The notes below the pieces were generated by a model. It ran no database searches, was not told the origin of the DNA, and saw only the letters and a list, made by a program, of their open reading frames with translations. A stretch of DNA of 64,000 bases from Candidatus Goldiibacteriota bacterium HGW-Goldbacteria-1. Lineage in GTDB: Bacteria > Oederibacteriota > PGYV01. Positions 36,395 through 44,345 of this stretch are shown one piece after another (within the stretch, counting starts at the first letter, position 1; each line of letters opens with the position of its first letter). Both the position numbers and the translations under genes were made by a program. Location: assembly GCA_002839855.1 (NCBI GenBank), contig PGYV01000002.1, positions 90,574 to 154,573 of the forward strand. The letters are read 5' to 3'.

Positions 36395-37195
36395 ATGATA
36401 AGCGGACTATACACGGCAGCATCCGGGCTTATTGCCCAGACAGAACAGCAGGATGTAATCTCTAACAACCTTGCAAACGTCAATACTAACGGGTATAAAA
36501 AAGACAGGGCGCTTTATATTACTTTCCCTGAAGTGTTTCTGCACAGGGTACAGGATGAAAAGGCCGTTATACCGGGTGCGGGTTTAAGGGATTTAATGGT
36601 TCCCATAGGCACAGTAGGCAAAGGCGTACAGCTTCGAGTTGACGGGATTAAACCTTCCATAACTGAAGAAGGTTCTTTTAATAATACAGAGAATAAACTT
36701 GATTTTGCGGTTAAGGGAAATGGCATGTTTGTTGTAAACACACCCAACGGCATCAGGTATACAAGGGACGGAAGTTTTTCGCTTGATTCAGATGGCAGGC
36801 TTGTTACAAAGAACGGGCATGCCGTGCTTGGACAGTCAGGTGAAATTATAATAAATGGTTCTGAAGTGCACGTGGATGAAGGCGGAAGAATATTCGTGGA
36901 TAACGCGGAAATGGATACTTTCAGGGTGGCGCTTTTTGATAATGCCACACCGCTTAGAAAAGAAGGCGATAACCTTTTTTACACGCTGGACGGGCAGCAG
37001 CTTGCGGAAGATATTGACGTGGAAGAAACAACAGTACTGCAGGGCTTTGTGGAATCAAGCAATGTTAACCCGGTACGTGAAATGGTGGAAATGATAACCG
37101 CGTTTCGTGCATACGAAGCGTCACAAAAAGCAATAACGGCGCAGGATCAGACGCTGGATAAAGCGGTAAATGAAGTTGGAAGAACATCAATTTAA
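36395..37195 (+). CDS. flgF: Flagellar basal-body rod protein FlgF
   Basis: 266 residues. The N-terminus MISGLYTAASGLIAQTEQQD and SNNLANVNTNGYKKD are the rod/hook consensus. The C-terminal segment VQGFVESSNVNPVREMVEMI with FRAYEASQKAI is the matching coiled-coil end that packs with the N-terminal helix. Called FlgF, not FlgG, because FlgG is the next gene and this copy has the divergent GLYTAASG start. It forms the proximal rod. GGAGG lies 7 bases before ATG. Confidence 0.92.
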   Translation: MISGLYTAASGLIAQTEQQDVISNNLANVNTNGYKKDRALYITFPEVFLHRVQDEKAVIPGAGLRDLMVPIGTVGKGVQLRVDGIKPSITEEGSFNNTENKLDFAVKGNGMFVVNTPNGIRYTRDGSFSLDSDGRLVTKNGHAVLGQSGEIIINGSEVHVDEGGRIFVDNAEMDTFRVALFDNATPLRKEGDNLFYTLDGQQLAEDIDVEETTVLQGFVESSNVNPVREMVEMITAFRAYEASQKAITAQDQTLDKAVNEVGRTSI

Positions 37196-37234
37196 TTAAA
37201 AGCCCGTCAGGGCTAAACTGCAGGAGGTATTAAT

Positions 37235-38023
37235 ATGCTAAGATCACTTTGGACGGCGGCAACAGGAATGGCTGCGCAGCAGACAAACATAGACGTAATT
37301 TCAAACAATCTTTCAAACGTCAATACCACGGCGTTCAAGAAATCAAGGGCTGAATTTCAGGATCTTTTATATCAGACTATAAGGCCTGCAGGCGTTACCA
37401 ATAATATGGGAGCCCAGTACCCGACCCCGATAGAAATAGGGCACGGCACAAGGCTTGCCGCTACAACTAAATCTTTTACTCAGGGTGAAATTGTTCAGAC
37501 CAATAATACATTTGATGTTGTTATTCAGGGAGACGGATTTTTCCAGGTACAGCTTCCCAACGGCGAAATGGCCTATACCAGGGACGGCTCTTTAAAGATG
37601 GACGGTTCCGGCAACCTTGTCACTTCTGACGGTTATTTTGTTGAACCTCAGGTAACTATTCCTGCAGAAGCCACGCAGATTGTTATTAGGGAAAACGGAG
37701 AAATAATGGTCGGCGTTTCAGGCAACAATGAACTTGAAATGGTGGGAACGTTAAGGCTTACAAGATTTGCCAATCCGGCCGGCCTTGAAAGCATAGGAAA
37801 AAACCTTTACCGCGAAACAGAAGCGACAGGCGAACCTGTGGAAGGCACGGCAGGTTTTGACGGTTACGGAACAATAGGGCAGGGAATGCTTGAATCTTCC
37901 AATGTGAAAGTGGTGGAAGAAATGATTAACCTTATAGCATCCCAGAGGGCTTATGAAATAAATGCAAAGGCAATAACGTCTTCGGATGAAATGCTAAAGC
38001 TTGCAAATGACCTTAAGAGGTAA
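37235..38023 (+). CDS. flgG: Flagellar distal rod protein FlgG
   Basis: 262 residues, normal length. MLRSLWTAATGMAAQQTNID is the standard FlgG start, with SNNLSNVNTTAFKKSRAEFQ and the LLYQTIR continuation. The end QGMLESSNVKVVEEMINLI with SQRAYEINAKAI is also typical. It builds the distal rod through the P and L rings. CAGGAGG precedes ATG; it is 39 bases after flgF. Confidence 0.97.
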   Translation: MLRSLWTAATGMAAQQTNIDVISNNLSNVNTTAFKKSRAEFQDLLYQTIRPAGVTNNMGAQYPTPIEIGHGTRLAATTKSFTQGEIVQTNNTFDVVIQGDGFFQVQLPNGEMAYTRDGSLKMDGSGNLVTSDGYFVEPQVTIPAEATQIVIRENGEIMVGVSGNNELEMVGTLRLTRFANPAGLESIGKNLYRETEATGEPVEGTAGFDGYGTIGQGMLESSNVKVVEEMINLIASQRAYEINAKAITSSDEMLKLANDLKR

Positions 38024-38041
38024 TGATACAGGTTTAATTTC

Positions 38042-38992
38042 ATGAAAAACTATGTTTTTGTTCTTTTAACAGCTGCTTTTCTACTGCCAAACTGTATTTT
38101 TGGAGCTGTATCGGTAAGTTTAAAAAGCGGTTCGGTTGAAATTTCAGCCGAAAAAATATATGTAAAAGATGTGGCAGTGGTAATGGCGGATAATTCCGCA
38201 GCAAAGGAAAAGATTGAAGGGCTTTACTTGAAAATGTCCGCCATTCCGGGGCATCGTGTAAGCGTTACCAGAGAAAGGCTTGAAAATGTGATAAGAAGAT
38301 ATTACCCTGACGCGGATTTTTTCGGGGCTGAAAAAGTATATGTTATAACCAAAAGCACTAAGATAGATTATGACAGTGTGACCGAAGCGGCGGTAAAGTA
38401 TGTGATGGAAAACATGCCGTGGAAAAAAGAAGACGCGGAAATAATAACAAAGAACGCAAGGCGCGATATAAACCTGATTAAAGGTGAAGTTCTTTTAAAG
38501 GTAAAAGAAGATAATTCAGTCAGTTTTAAAGGGAATGTGATTGTCCCTGTGGAAGTATATGTAAACGGCAAATTTGAAAAGATTGAACCGGTATCATTCA
38601 TAGTAAAGGTGACAACAGACTGCCTTATGGCGGCAACTGATATGCCAAGAGGTTCCATTCTGTCACAGGATATGGTAAAGGTTATTAAAAAAGACATCAC
38701 GGATATTTCCGGTGATGTCTTAACAGATCTTTCGCAGGTTCAAGGGTTTTATACAAAGCGAGGAATACCGGCAGGCACCATATTATTAAATAACATGTTT
38801 GACCGGCTTCCCCTGTTCAAAAGGGGAGAACCGGTAAGTGTTATAGTCAAGATAGGTTCATTATCTGTTGAAACGACCGGAATTCCAAATAAAGACGGCA
38901 AGGAAGGCGAACTGGTAAAGGTTAAGCTTCAGACAGGCAAGACCCTTGACGGAAAAGTAAGCCCTGACGGAAGGGTAATAATAGAAAAATAA
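38042..38992 (+). CDS. flgA: P-ring chaperone FlgA
   Basis: 316 residues. Signal peptide 1-22 (ending IFGAV). The C-terminal half contains the SAF-like FlgA core: AATDMPRGSILSQDMVKVIK, then QVQGFYTKRGIPAGTILLNN and RGEPVSVIVKIGSLSVETTG, and finally KVSPDGRVIIEK. FlgA helps FlgI assemble the P ring in the periplasm. The N-terminal domain is longer than in enteric FlgA, as in many other phyla. Placed between flgG and flgH, the classical order. Confidence 0.9.
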   Translation: MKNYVFVLLTAAFLLPNCIFGAVSVSLKSGSVEISAEKIYVKDVAVVMADNSAAKEKIEGLYLKMSAIPGHRVSVTRERLENVIRRYYPDADFFGAEKVYVITKSTKIDYDSVTEAAVKYVMENMPWKKEDAEIITKNARRDINLIKGEVLLKVKEDNSVSFKGNVIVPVEVYVNGKFEKIEPVSFIVKVTTDCLMAATDMPRGSILSQDMVKVIKKDITDISGDVLTDLSQVQGFYTKRGIPAGTILLNNMFDRLPLFKRGEPVSVIVKIGSLSVETTGIPNKDGKEGELVKVKLQTGKTLDGKVSPDGRVIIEK

Positions 38993-39020
38993 AATGAAAA
39001 ATTATATAAGGAGAAACGGC

Positions 39021-39638
39021 ATGGCAAAAAAGACTTTGACGTTCTTAATAACAGCCGCTTTTGTTATTTTATTCGCGGGCATATCGGCCGCTGATGACAT
39101 TGCTATAAATACAGATGACATGGGGTCAATGTATACAGATCATAAAGCATACAGGGTGGGCGATATTGTCACTGTGCTTGTGGTAGAAAGTACTCAGGCG
39201 GTGCAGTCAGCTTCTCTTAAAACAAATAAAAAGGCCGGCCTTGAAGCGGGAATGGGGATGAGTAACTGGGCAAACGGCGTATCCACTTCTTTTCCCAATG
39301 TGCCTTCATGGGGAATGGGAGCCGAGGAATATCAGGACGGCGGCGGTAAGACACAGCGCAGCGGTTCACTGCTTGCAAGTATTTCCGCAAGGGTGGAAAA
39401 AGTGCTTTCAAACGGAAACCTTTACATAAAAGGCACAAAAGTGATTCAGATAAACGACGATAAGCAGAACCTTATAATAAAAGGCGTAATAAGGCCGGAA
39501 GATATAGCTTCAAACAATACCATATACTCAACAAATGTGGCTGATGCCATGATAGAGTATGAAGGCAACGGCCCAATAGGCGAAAAGACATCGCCCGGAA
39601 TACTTACCAGATTTTTTGACTGGATAGGGCTGTTTTAA
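39021..39638 (+). CDS. flgH: Flagellar L-ring protein FlgH (no lipidation cysteine)
   Basis: 205 residues from ATG 39021, chosen over ATG 38994 because AAGGAGA sits eight bases before it and the signal peptide (MAKKTLTFLITAAFVILFAG) starts there. The core has YRVGDIVTVLVVESTQA, KVLSNGNLYIKGTKVIQIND and NNTIYSTNVADAMIEYEG, all FlgH hallmarks. FlgH forms the outer-membrane L ring. Enteric FlgH is a lipoprotein; this one has no cysteine at all, so it cannot be lipidated and must insert another way. Confidence 0.92.
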   Translation: MAKKTLTFLITAAFVILFAGISAADDIAINTDDMGSMYTDHKAYRVGDIVTVLVVESTQAVQSASLKTNKKAGLEAGMGMSNWANGVSTSFPNVPSWGMGAEEYQDGGGKTQRSGSLLASISARVEKVLSNGNLYIKGTKVIQINDDKQNLIIKGVIRPEDIASNNTIYSTNVADAMIEYEGNGPIGEKTSPGILTRFFDWIGLF

Positions 39639-39693
39639 CCGGAATTTACAACCCGTACTAAAGCGCGGGTAATTATAACGAGGTGATAAACGG

Positions 39694-40821
39694 ATGAAGA
39701 AACTTTTAAAACCGGTATTAATGATATTACTTTTTGCCCTGATTGCAACTTCGCTTCTGGCTGTTGAATTAAGGGTAAGAAACATAGCAAGGTTTAAAGG
39801 CGTGCGCGACAACCAGCTTACAGGTTTCGGGCTTGTGGTTGGCCTTAAAGGCACAGGCGACAGGCAGACTACCGTGTTTACAAATCAGGCTGTGACAAAT
39901 ATGTTAAAACGCTTCGGCATAAATGATCCGTCTGAACAGATAAAAATAAGAAACGTGGCAGCGGTCATGGTAACCGCACAGCTTCCGCCTTTTGCAAAAA
40001 AAGGGGATAAGATTGACGTTGTAGTATCGTCAATGGGAGACGCCAAAAGCCTTGAAGGCGGAATTCTTTTACAGACAGTCATGAAAGGCGCGGATGAAAA
40101 AATTTATGTTACAGGACAGGGCCCGGTATCCACAGGCACCGGCGGAATGAACGTGAATCCCGGGATATCGGCAACCAAACAGACGGTGGGAAGGGTACCA
40201 AATGGCGGTGCGGTTGAAAGAGAAGTTCCTGTAACTTTTATGGATGACAAAAATGACATGTATCTTCTGCTTACAATACCGGATTTTACAACAGCTTCAA
40301 GGGTGACAGATATATTAAACTCGCAGTTCTGGTCCACAGAAACAGGGACAACTGTTGCGAACGCGGTGGACGCCGGTACAATTAAAGTACACGTACCTTT
40401 TGATTTTCAGAACAATCCCGTGGAATTTGCTGCGGCAGTAGAGGGCCTTTATGTAGAAATTGAAGAGCGTTCTGATAAAGTTGTAATAAACGAAAGAACC
40501 GGTACCGTGGTTATGGGTGCGGATGTGGCTATTGATACATGCGCTGTTGCTCATGGCGTATTTAATGTAAATATTAATGTGGTAAAACAGATATCGCAGC
40601 CCGCGCAGTACCTGCCGGGTGCTTCGGCAATGGAATATGAAAATTCCAATATTAAGGTTGAAGGCGCGGGCAATCAGTTAATATCGCTTCCGCAGGGAGT
40701 GGATGTGCTTGACCTGGTTAATGCTTTAAACACGCTGGGAGCTTCGCCGAAAGACATAATAAGCATACTGCAGGCAATAAAGGCGGCCAACGCGCTTCAC
40801 GGCACGCTTGAGATTCTATAA
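39694..40821 (+). CDS. flgI: Flagellar P-ring protein FlgI
   Basis: 375 residues. Signal peptide 1-23 (ending LLAVE). Diagnostic stretches: LTGFGLVVGLKGTGD, KNVAAVMVTAQLPPFAKKGD-type block near residue 90, VVVSSMGDAKSLEGGILLQT, and INERTGTVVMGADVAI. FlgI forms the P ring in the peptidoglycan layer around the rod. Its presence with FlgH confirms a diderm cell. AACGAGGTGATAAACGG precedes ATG; 55 bases after flgH. Confidence 0.97.
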   Translation: MKKLLKPVLMILLFALIATSLLAVELRVRNIARFKGVRDNQLTGFGLVVGLKGTGDRQTTVFTNQAVTNMLKRFGINDPSEQIKIRNVAAVMVTAQLPPFAKKGDKIDVVVSSMGDAKSLEGGILLQTVMKGADEKIYVTGQGPVSTGTGGMNVNPGISATKQTVGRVPNGGAVEREVPVTFMDDKNDMYLLLTIPDFTTASRVTDILNSQFWSTETGTTVANAVDAGTIKVHVPFDFQNNPVEFAAAVEGLYVEIEERSDKVVINERTGTVVMGADVAIDTCAVAHGVFNVNINVVKQISQPAQYLPGASAMEYENSNIKVEGAGNQLISLPQGVDVLDLVNALNTLGASPKDIISILQAIKAANALHGTLEIL

Positions 40822-40834
40822 GGAAGTGATTTAA

Positions 40835-41197
40835 GTGTCTAATTTTCTTGGCGGCGCGGAAATTTCCGCGCGGACAGAGATGCTTGGGCTTACAAATCAG
40901 CTTAAAAATGCTGAAATGCAGGCACAAAAAGCTGAAAACACAGGCGGTACAAATTCTGCAGACAGAGTGAAAAAAACTGCTGTTGAATTTGAATCAATTT
41001 TTCTGGGTTATATGCTTAAACAGATGAGAAAAACCGTGCCTGATGACCCGCTTTTTGGCAACAGCACGGCAAAAGACATATTCTATGACATGCACTACGA
41101 TAATATGGCAAAAGAAATGGCAAAAGCAGGCGGCATAGGCCTTGCGACAATACTGTACAATCAGCTGTCAAAAATGGATGGCAATACACAGAAGTAA
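40835..41197 (+). CDS. flgJ: Rod-binding protein, FlgJ N-terminal domain only
   Basis: 120 residues from GTG at 40835 (AAGGAAGTG upstream). The Rod-binding core is FESIFLGYMLKQMRKTVPDD, then GNSTAKDIFYDMHYDNMAKE and GGIGLATILYNQL. The muramidase half of enteric FlgJ is absent, as in many non-enteric bacteria where a separate hydrolase opens the wall. It caps rod growth. Last gene before the flgM promoter. Confidence 0.88.
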   Translation: MSNFLGGAEISARTEMLGLTNQLKNAEMQAQKAENTGGTNSADRVKKTAVEFESIFLGYMLKQMRKTVPDDPLFGNSTAKDIFYDMHYDNMAKEMAKAGGIGLATILYNQLSKMDGNTQK

Positions 41198-41237
41198 TCC
41201 GGTTTATTCATCTTTTATCATTTCTCCCAAAAAAAAC

Positions 41238-41264
41238 TAAAGTTTTTCTATTTTTATCCGATAT
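41238..41264 (+). promoter_or_regulatory. Sigma-28 (FliA)-type flagellar promoter upstream of flgM
   Basis: TAAAGTTT (41238-41245), an 11-base spacer and TCCGATAT (41257-41264). This matches the FliA consensus TAAAGTTT-N11-GCCGATAA at 14 of 16 positions with the exact spacing. It sits 38 bases before flgM, so flgM-flgN-flgK are probably late flagellar genes with flgM feeding back on sigma-28. Confidence 0.75.
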
Positions 41265-41302
41265 ATTATTATCAGAAAGAATAATAAAGGAGGTATTTAA
41301 AC

Positions 41303-41593
41303 ATGGCAGACAATAACATTGGAAACATCAATCCGCTTATTTCGCAGGGTATTAAGGATATTTCCGGAAGAAACCAGCAGGTAATAAAGCAGGACGCTGC
41401 AGCTACCGGCGGAGTTTCAGACAAAGTTGAAATTTCCAAACAGGCAAAGTTAATAGGCAAAGCCCTTATGGAAATCAACAAAATGGATGATATAAGGACA
41501 GATTTAGTTGAAAAGGTGATTCAGGACAAAGTGGCTGAAACCGGAAAAGTCCCCGCAAATGTGCTTGCGGCCAAACTTCTTTTGGAAGATTAG
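41303..41593 (+). CDS. flgM: Anti-sigma-28 factor FlgM
   Basis: 96 residues. The N-terminal half is polar and likely disordered. The C-terminal half has the FlgM pattern DKVEISKQAKLIGKALMEIN, then RTDLVEKVIQDKV and VPANVLAAKLLLED, the helices that hold sigma-28. FlgM is exported through the finished hook, which frees sigma-28 for late genes. AAAGGAGG precedes ATG. It lies behind a sigma-28-type promoter, which fits known feedback. Confidence 0.88.
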   Translation: MADNNIGNINPLISQGIKDISGRNQQVIKQDAAATGGVSDKVEISKQAKLIGKALMEINKMDDIRTDLVEKVIQDKVAETGKVPANVLAAKLLLED

Positions 41594-41604
41594 GCGGATA
41601 TTTT

Positions 41605-42120
41605 ATGATAAACGCAGATACCGCCGGAAAATTTATTAAATGCGTGGAATCGCAAAAGGTAATATATCTTAAATTAAAACCTGTTGTGGCTGAGGAAAAT
41701 AAATTACTGTCTGAAAGAAAAGTTAAAAACCTTGAAACTCTCATAAAGAAACAGGAAGACATGATAATTGCCATAAAAAATCTTGAAGAAGAAAAAATGG
41801 AATTATTTAAAGCGCTGGCGCTTCAGGCGGGCTTTAAAAAAGAAGAGCCTGTAAGGCTGCAGGATGTAGTTGAAAAGGGCGGAGAAAGTTTGAAGAAAGT
41901 TGGGGAAGCGGTGGAAAGCCTGATGGCCGTGGTAAAGGAAGTTGACGGATTAAACGCCGGAAACGCGCACCTTATAAAAGAGTATCTTGGTGTTATGGAT
42001 TTTACGGCAAAATTAAAAGAAAAATTAAATAACAAAACATCAACTACTTATACAGACAGCGGTGTTATAAATGAAAAAAAGGCAGAGCAGCAAAAATCAA
42101 AATTTGATACAAAAATATAG
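41605..42120 (+). CDS. flgN: Flagellar chaperone FlgN
   Basis: 171 residues, almost all alpha-helical with long coiled-coil stretches (KKQEDMIIAIKNLEEEKMEL). The size, charge and place between flgM and flgK fit FlgN, the export chaperone for FlgK and FlgL. Motif conservation in this family is low, so the call leans on position. ATG lies 11 bases after flgM. Confidence 0.75.
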   Translation: MINADTAGKFIKCVESQKVIYLKLKPVVAEENKLLSERKVKNLETLIKKQEDMIIAIKNLEEEKMELFKALALQAGFKKEEPVRLQDVVEKGGESLKKVGEAVESLMAVVKEVDGLNAGNAHLIKEYLGVMDFTAKLKEKLNNKTSTTYTDSGVINEKKAEQQKSKFDTKI

Positions 42121-42131
42121 GAGGGTTTAAG

Positions 42132-44225
42132 ATGAGCGTATTAATAGGGCTGGAAGCGGCATTAAAATCAATGAGGGCAAGCACAACCGCCATAAATACA
42201 GCGTCGCACAATATTGCCAATATGAACACGGAAGGGTATTCCAAACAGGCAGCCAATATATCCGCAACACAGCCGCTTAATAATCCAAATGGTGCAGGCC
42301 AGCTGGGAACAGGTTCGGCTGTTACGTACATTCAGAGGATAAGAAACCTTTATCTGGATACGCAGATAAGGTCTGAAATATCAAATCTTGGAAAAGCTGA
42401 AGTCTTATCGGATGTATATAAGAATATAATGGCTTTATTTCCTGAAGTTAATAATGCTTCAATTCCGGGTGTAACATATCAGCTTGAACAGTTCTGGCAG
42501 GGATGGGAAGATCTTGCTGTTGAATATACAAAGCCGGTGGCTGATCAGGATATAGCTTCTATAAATAATAGGATATATGCGGCTGCCCAGAATTTATCTG
42601 AACTTGTCAGTACAAAAGCTTCTTCGCTAAACGCTATGCAGATTGGTTTAAATAGTACGTTACGCACGGCCGTGGATGAGGCAAATACATATCTTGAAGA
42701 AATTGCTTCATATAACAGGACAATCATGAGGTCGCAGGGAACAGGGCAGATACCTAATGATATTTTTGACAAAAGGGAACTTGCGCTGCAAAAACTGTCA
42801 GAACTTATGAATGTATCAACCGCAGAAAGTACGGATGGTGCGCTTATTGTATTGGTTAACGGAATTGATGTGGTAAGCGGCGGCAATGCAAGGACAATAA
42901 GCACCATCAAGGGAAACAGTAAATCAGGAATGGATGATATTGCTATAGGTACTTTTAATATTACGGACAGTATTTCTTCCGGCAAAATTGCAGGCATTCT
43001 GGAAGCCAGAGATGTGGTTGTTCAGCAGTTCCTTACGGACCTTGACATACTTGCAAGCGGAATGATAAGTGTAGTTAACAGGGTTCACAGGACAGGGGTG
43101 GATTCTGTCACCGGTTTACAGGGTAATAGAAATTTCTTTGAAGGCACCCGTGCTGTTGATTTTCGCGTAAGTGAAGACATAGAGGACATATCTATGATAA
43201 GCGGAACGAAGTACCAGCCGGGCGATATAGCAGCTATTATGGCCAATCTGGATAACAAATTGATGAATAATTACATATCTTCAAGTAAGGTCATGGCTGT
43301 TTCTTCTACAACAACACTCGGATCTACAGGTTCGCTTGTAATAAACAATATTGAAGTGAAATTTGATGCCGCAGATACGGTTGCTGATTTGATTCAGAAG
43401 ATAAATGTTAATGTACAGGAAGTCTCAGCTGTGTTTGATGACAGTAACCATACATTTTATATCAGTGCAGCCAGGCAGATTATTATTGAAGAATTAAATG
43501 CGGGAGGCAATGCGGTAGTTCCGCCTCCTCTTTTAACCATGTTTAAACTGTTTCAGGAGCAGGTAAGTGCTGCGCCTGTTAATTATGGTAAATTGATATC
43601 CGGTCCGGATGTTGTTACTGATCTTTTAGGCTCTCCTCCCAGTATAGAACAAAGGCCCAATTTTTCTATAGATCCAGGGGTTGGTGGAACGCTGACAATA
43701 CAGTTTGAGAATCAGACATATGATATTAACTGGAATGAAGGCCAGCAGATAAACTTAATTGCGATGAATATAGGGTATATTGATAATGCTGGAACAAATC
43801 CTAATTTATTTTTAGCCACTTTTAGGGATAAAGATCAAAGAATGTACCTGTCTTCTAACATTAACAGCTGGGGAACGGGGAATGCGATCACACCATTTGT
43901 GATAACTGATAAAGATGGTTCGTTTGCGAAAGCCATGAACCTGATTAAACCATTAAGCGCGGAGAATCAGATTGAATCTATGTTTGGCGGGCTTAAAGCA
44001 AATTATGAAAGTGCGCTTAATGCGCAGTCTCAGTATAAAACAACGGCTGAAGCTCTGCAGGGAATGCAGTCTGAAGTGACCGCGGTAGATGAAAACGCGG
44101 AACTTGCAAAAGCCAAACTTTATCAGCGCTCTTATGACGCGTCGGTCAGGCTTATGGCTGTAATAGACCAGATGTTAAATATGCTGATAAACAGAATGGG
44201 AACGCCTTCATCTGATATTCAGTAA
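42132..44225 (+). CDS. flgK: Flagellar hook-associated protein 1, FlgK
   Basis: 697 residues, at the long end for the family. The start is MSVLIGLEAALKSMRASTTA with SHNIANMNTEGYSKQ, the FlgK/rod consensus. LEQFWQGWEDLAVEY is the FlgK-specific block near residue 117. The end, AELAKAKLYQRSYDASVRLM then AVIDQMLNMLINRMG, is the closing helix. FlgK joins hook to filament. GGAGGG precedes ATG. A strong terminator follows at once, so flgL is not in this operon. Confidence 0.93.
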   Translation: MSVLIGLEAALKSMRASTTAINTASHNIANMNTEGYSKQAANISATQPLNNPNGAGQLGTGSAVTYIQRIRNLYLDTQIRSEISNLGKAEVLSDVYKNIMALFPEVNNASIPGVTYQLEQFWQGWEDLAVEYTKPVADQDIASINNRIYAAAQNLSELVSTKASSLNAMQIGLNSTLRTAVDEANTYLEEIASYNRTIMRSQGTGQIPNDIFDKRELALQKLSELMNVSTAESTDGALIVLVNGIDVVSGGNARTISTIKGNSKSGMDDIAIGTFNITDSISSGKIAGILEARDVVVQQFLTDLDILASGMISVVNRVHRTGVDSVTGLQGNRNFFEGTRAVDFRVSEDIEDISMISGTKYQPGDIAAIMANLDNKLMNNYISSSKVMAVSSTTTLGSTGSLVINNIEVKFDAADTVADLIQKINVNVQEVSAVFDDSNHTFYISAARQIIIEELNAGGNAVVPPPLLTMFKLFQEQVSAAPVNYGKLISGPDVVTDLLGSPPSIEQRPNFSIDPGVGGTLTIQFENQTYDINWNEGQQINLIAMNIGYIDNAGTNPNLFLATFRDKDQRMYLSSNINSWGTGNAITPFVITDKDGSFAKAMNLIKPLSAENQIESMFGGLKANYESALNAQSQYKTTAEALQGMQSEVTAVDENAELAKAKLYQRSYDASVRLMAVIDQMLNMLINRMGTPSSDIQ

Positions 44226-44238
44226 ATATATAAAATAA

Positions 44239-44271
44239 AAAAGCCCGGGCATAAAAGCCCGGGCTTTTTTA
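44239..44271 (+). terminator. Rho-independent terminator after flgK
   Basis: A perfect GC-rich hairpin (AAGCCCGGGC, loop ATAAAA-type, GCCCGGGCTT) followed by a run of six T. It ends the flgM-flgN-flgK transcript just before the promoter of the next operon. Confidence 0.9.
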
Positions 44272-44281
44272 TTTGCCGGCG

Positions 44282-44310
44282 TTGACAAACGCGTGTCACT
44301 GTTATATCAT
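44282..44310 (+). promoter_or_regulatory. Sigma-70-type promoter for lnt
   Basis: TTGACA (44282-44287), 17-base spacer, TATCAT (44305-44310). The lnt start codon is 36 bases downstream; the site directly follows the flgK terminator. Confidence 0.7.
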
Positions 44311-44345
44311 TAACTGTTTAAAAAAATAACCCGAAAGGTAATATT

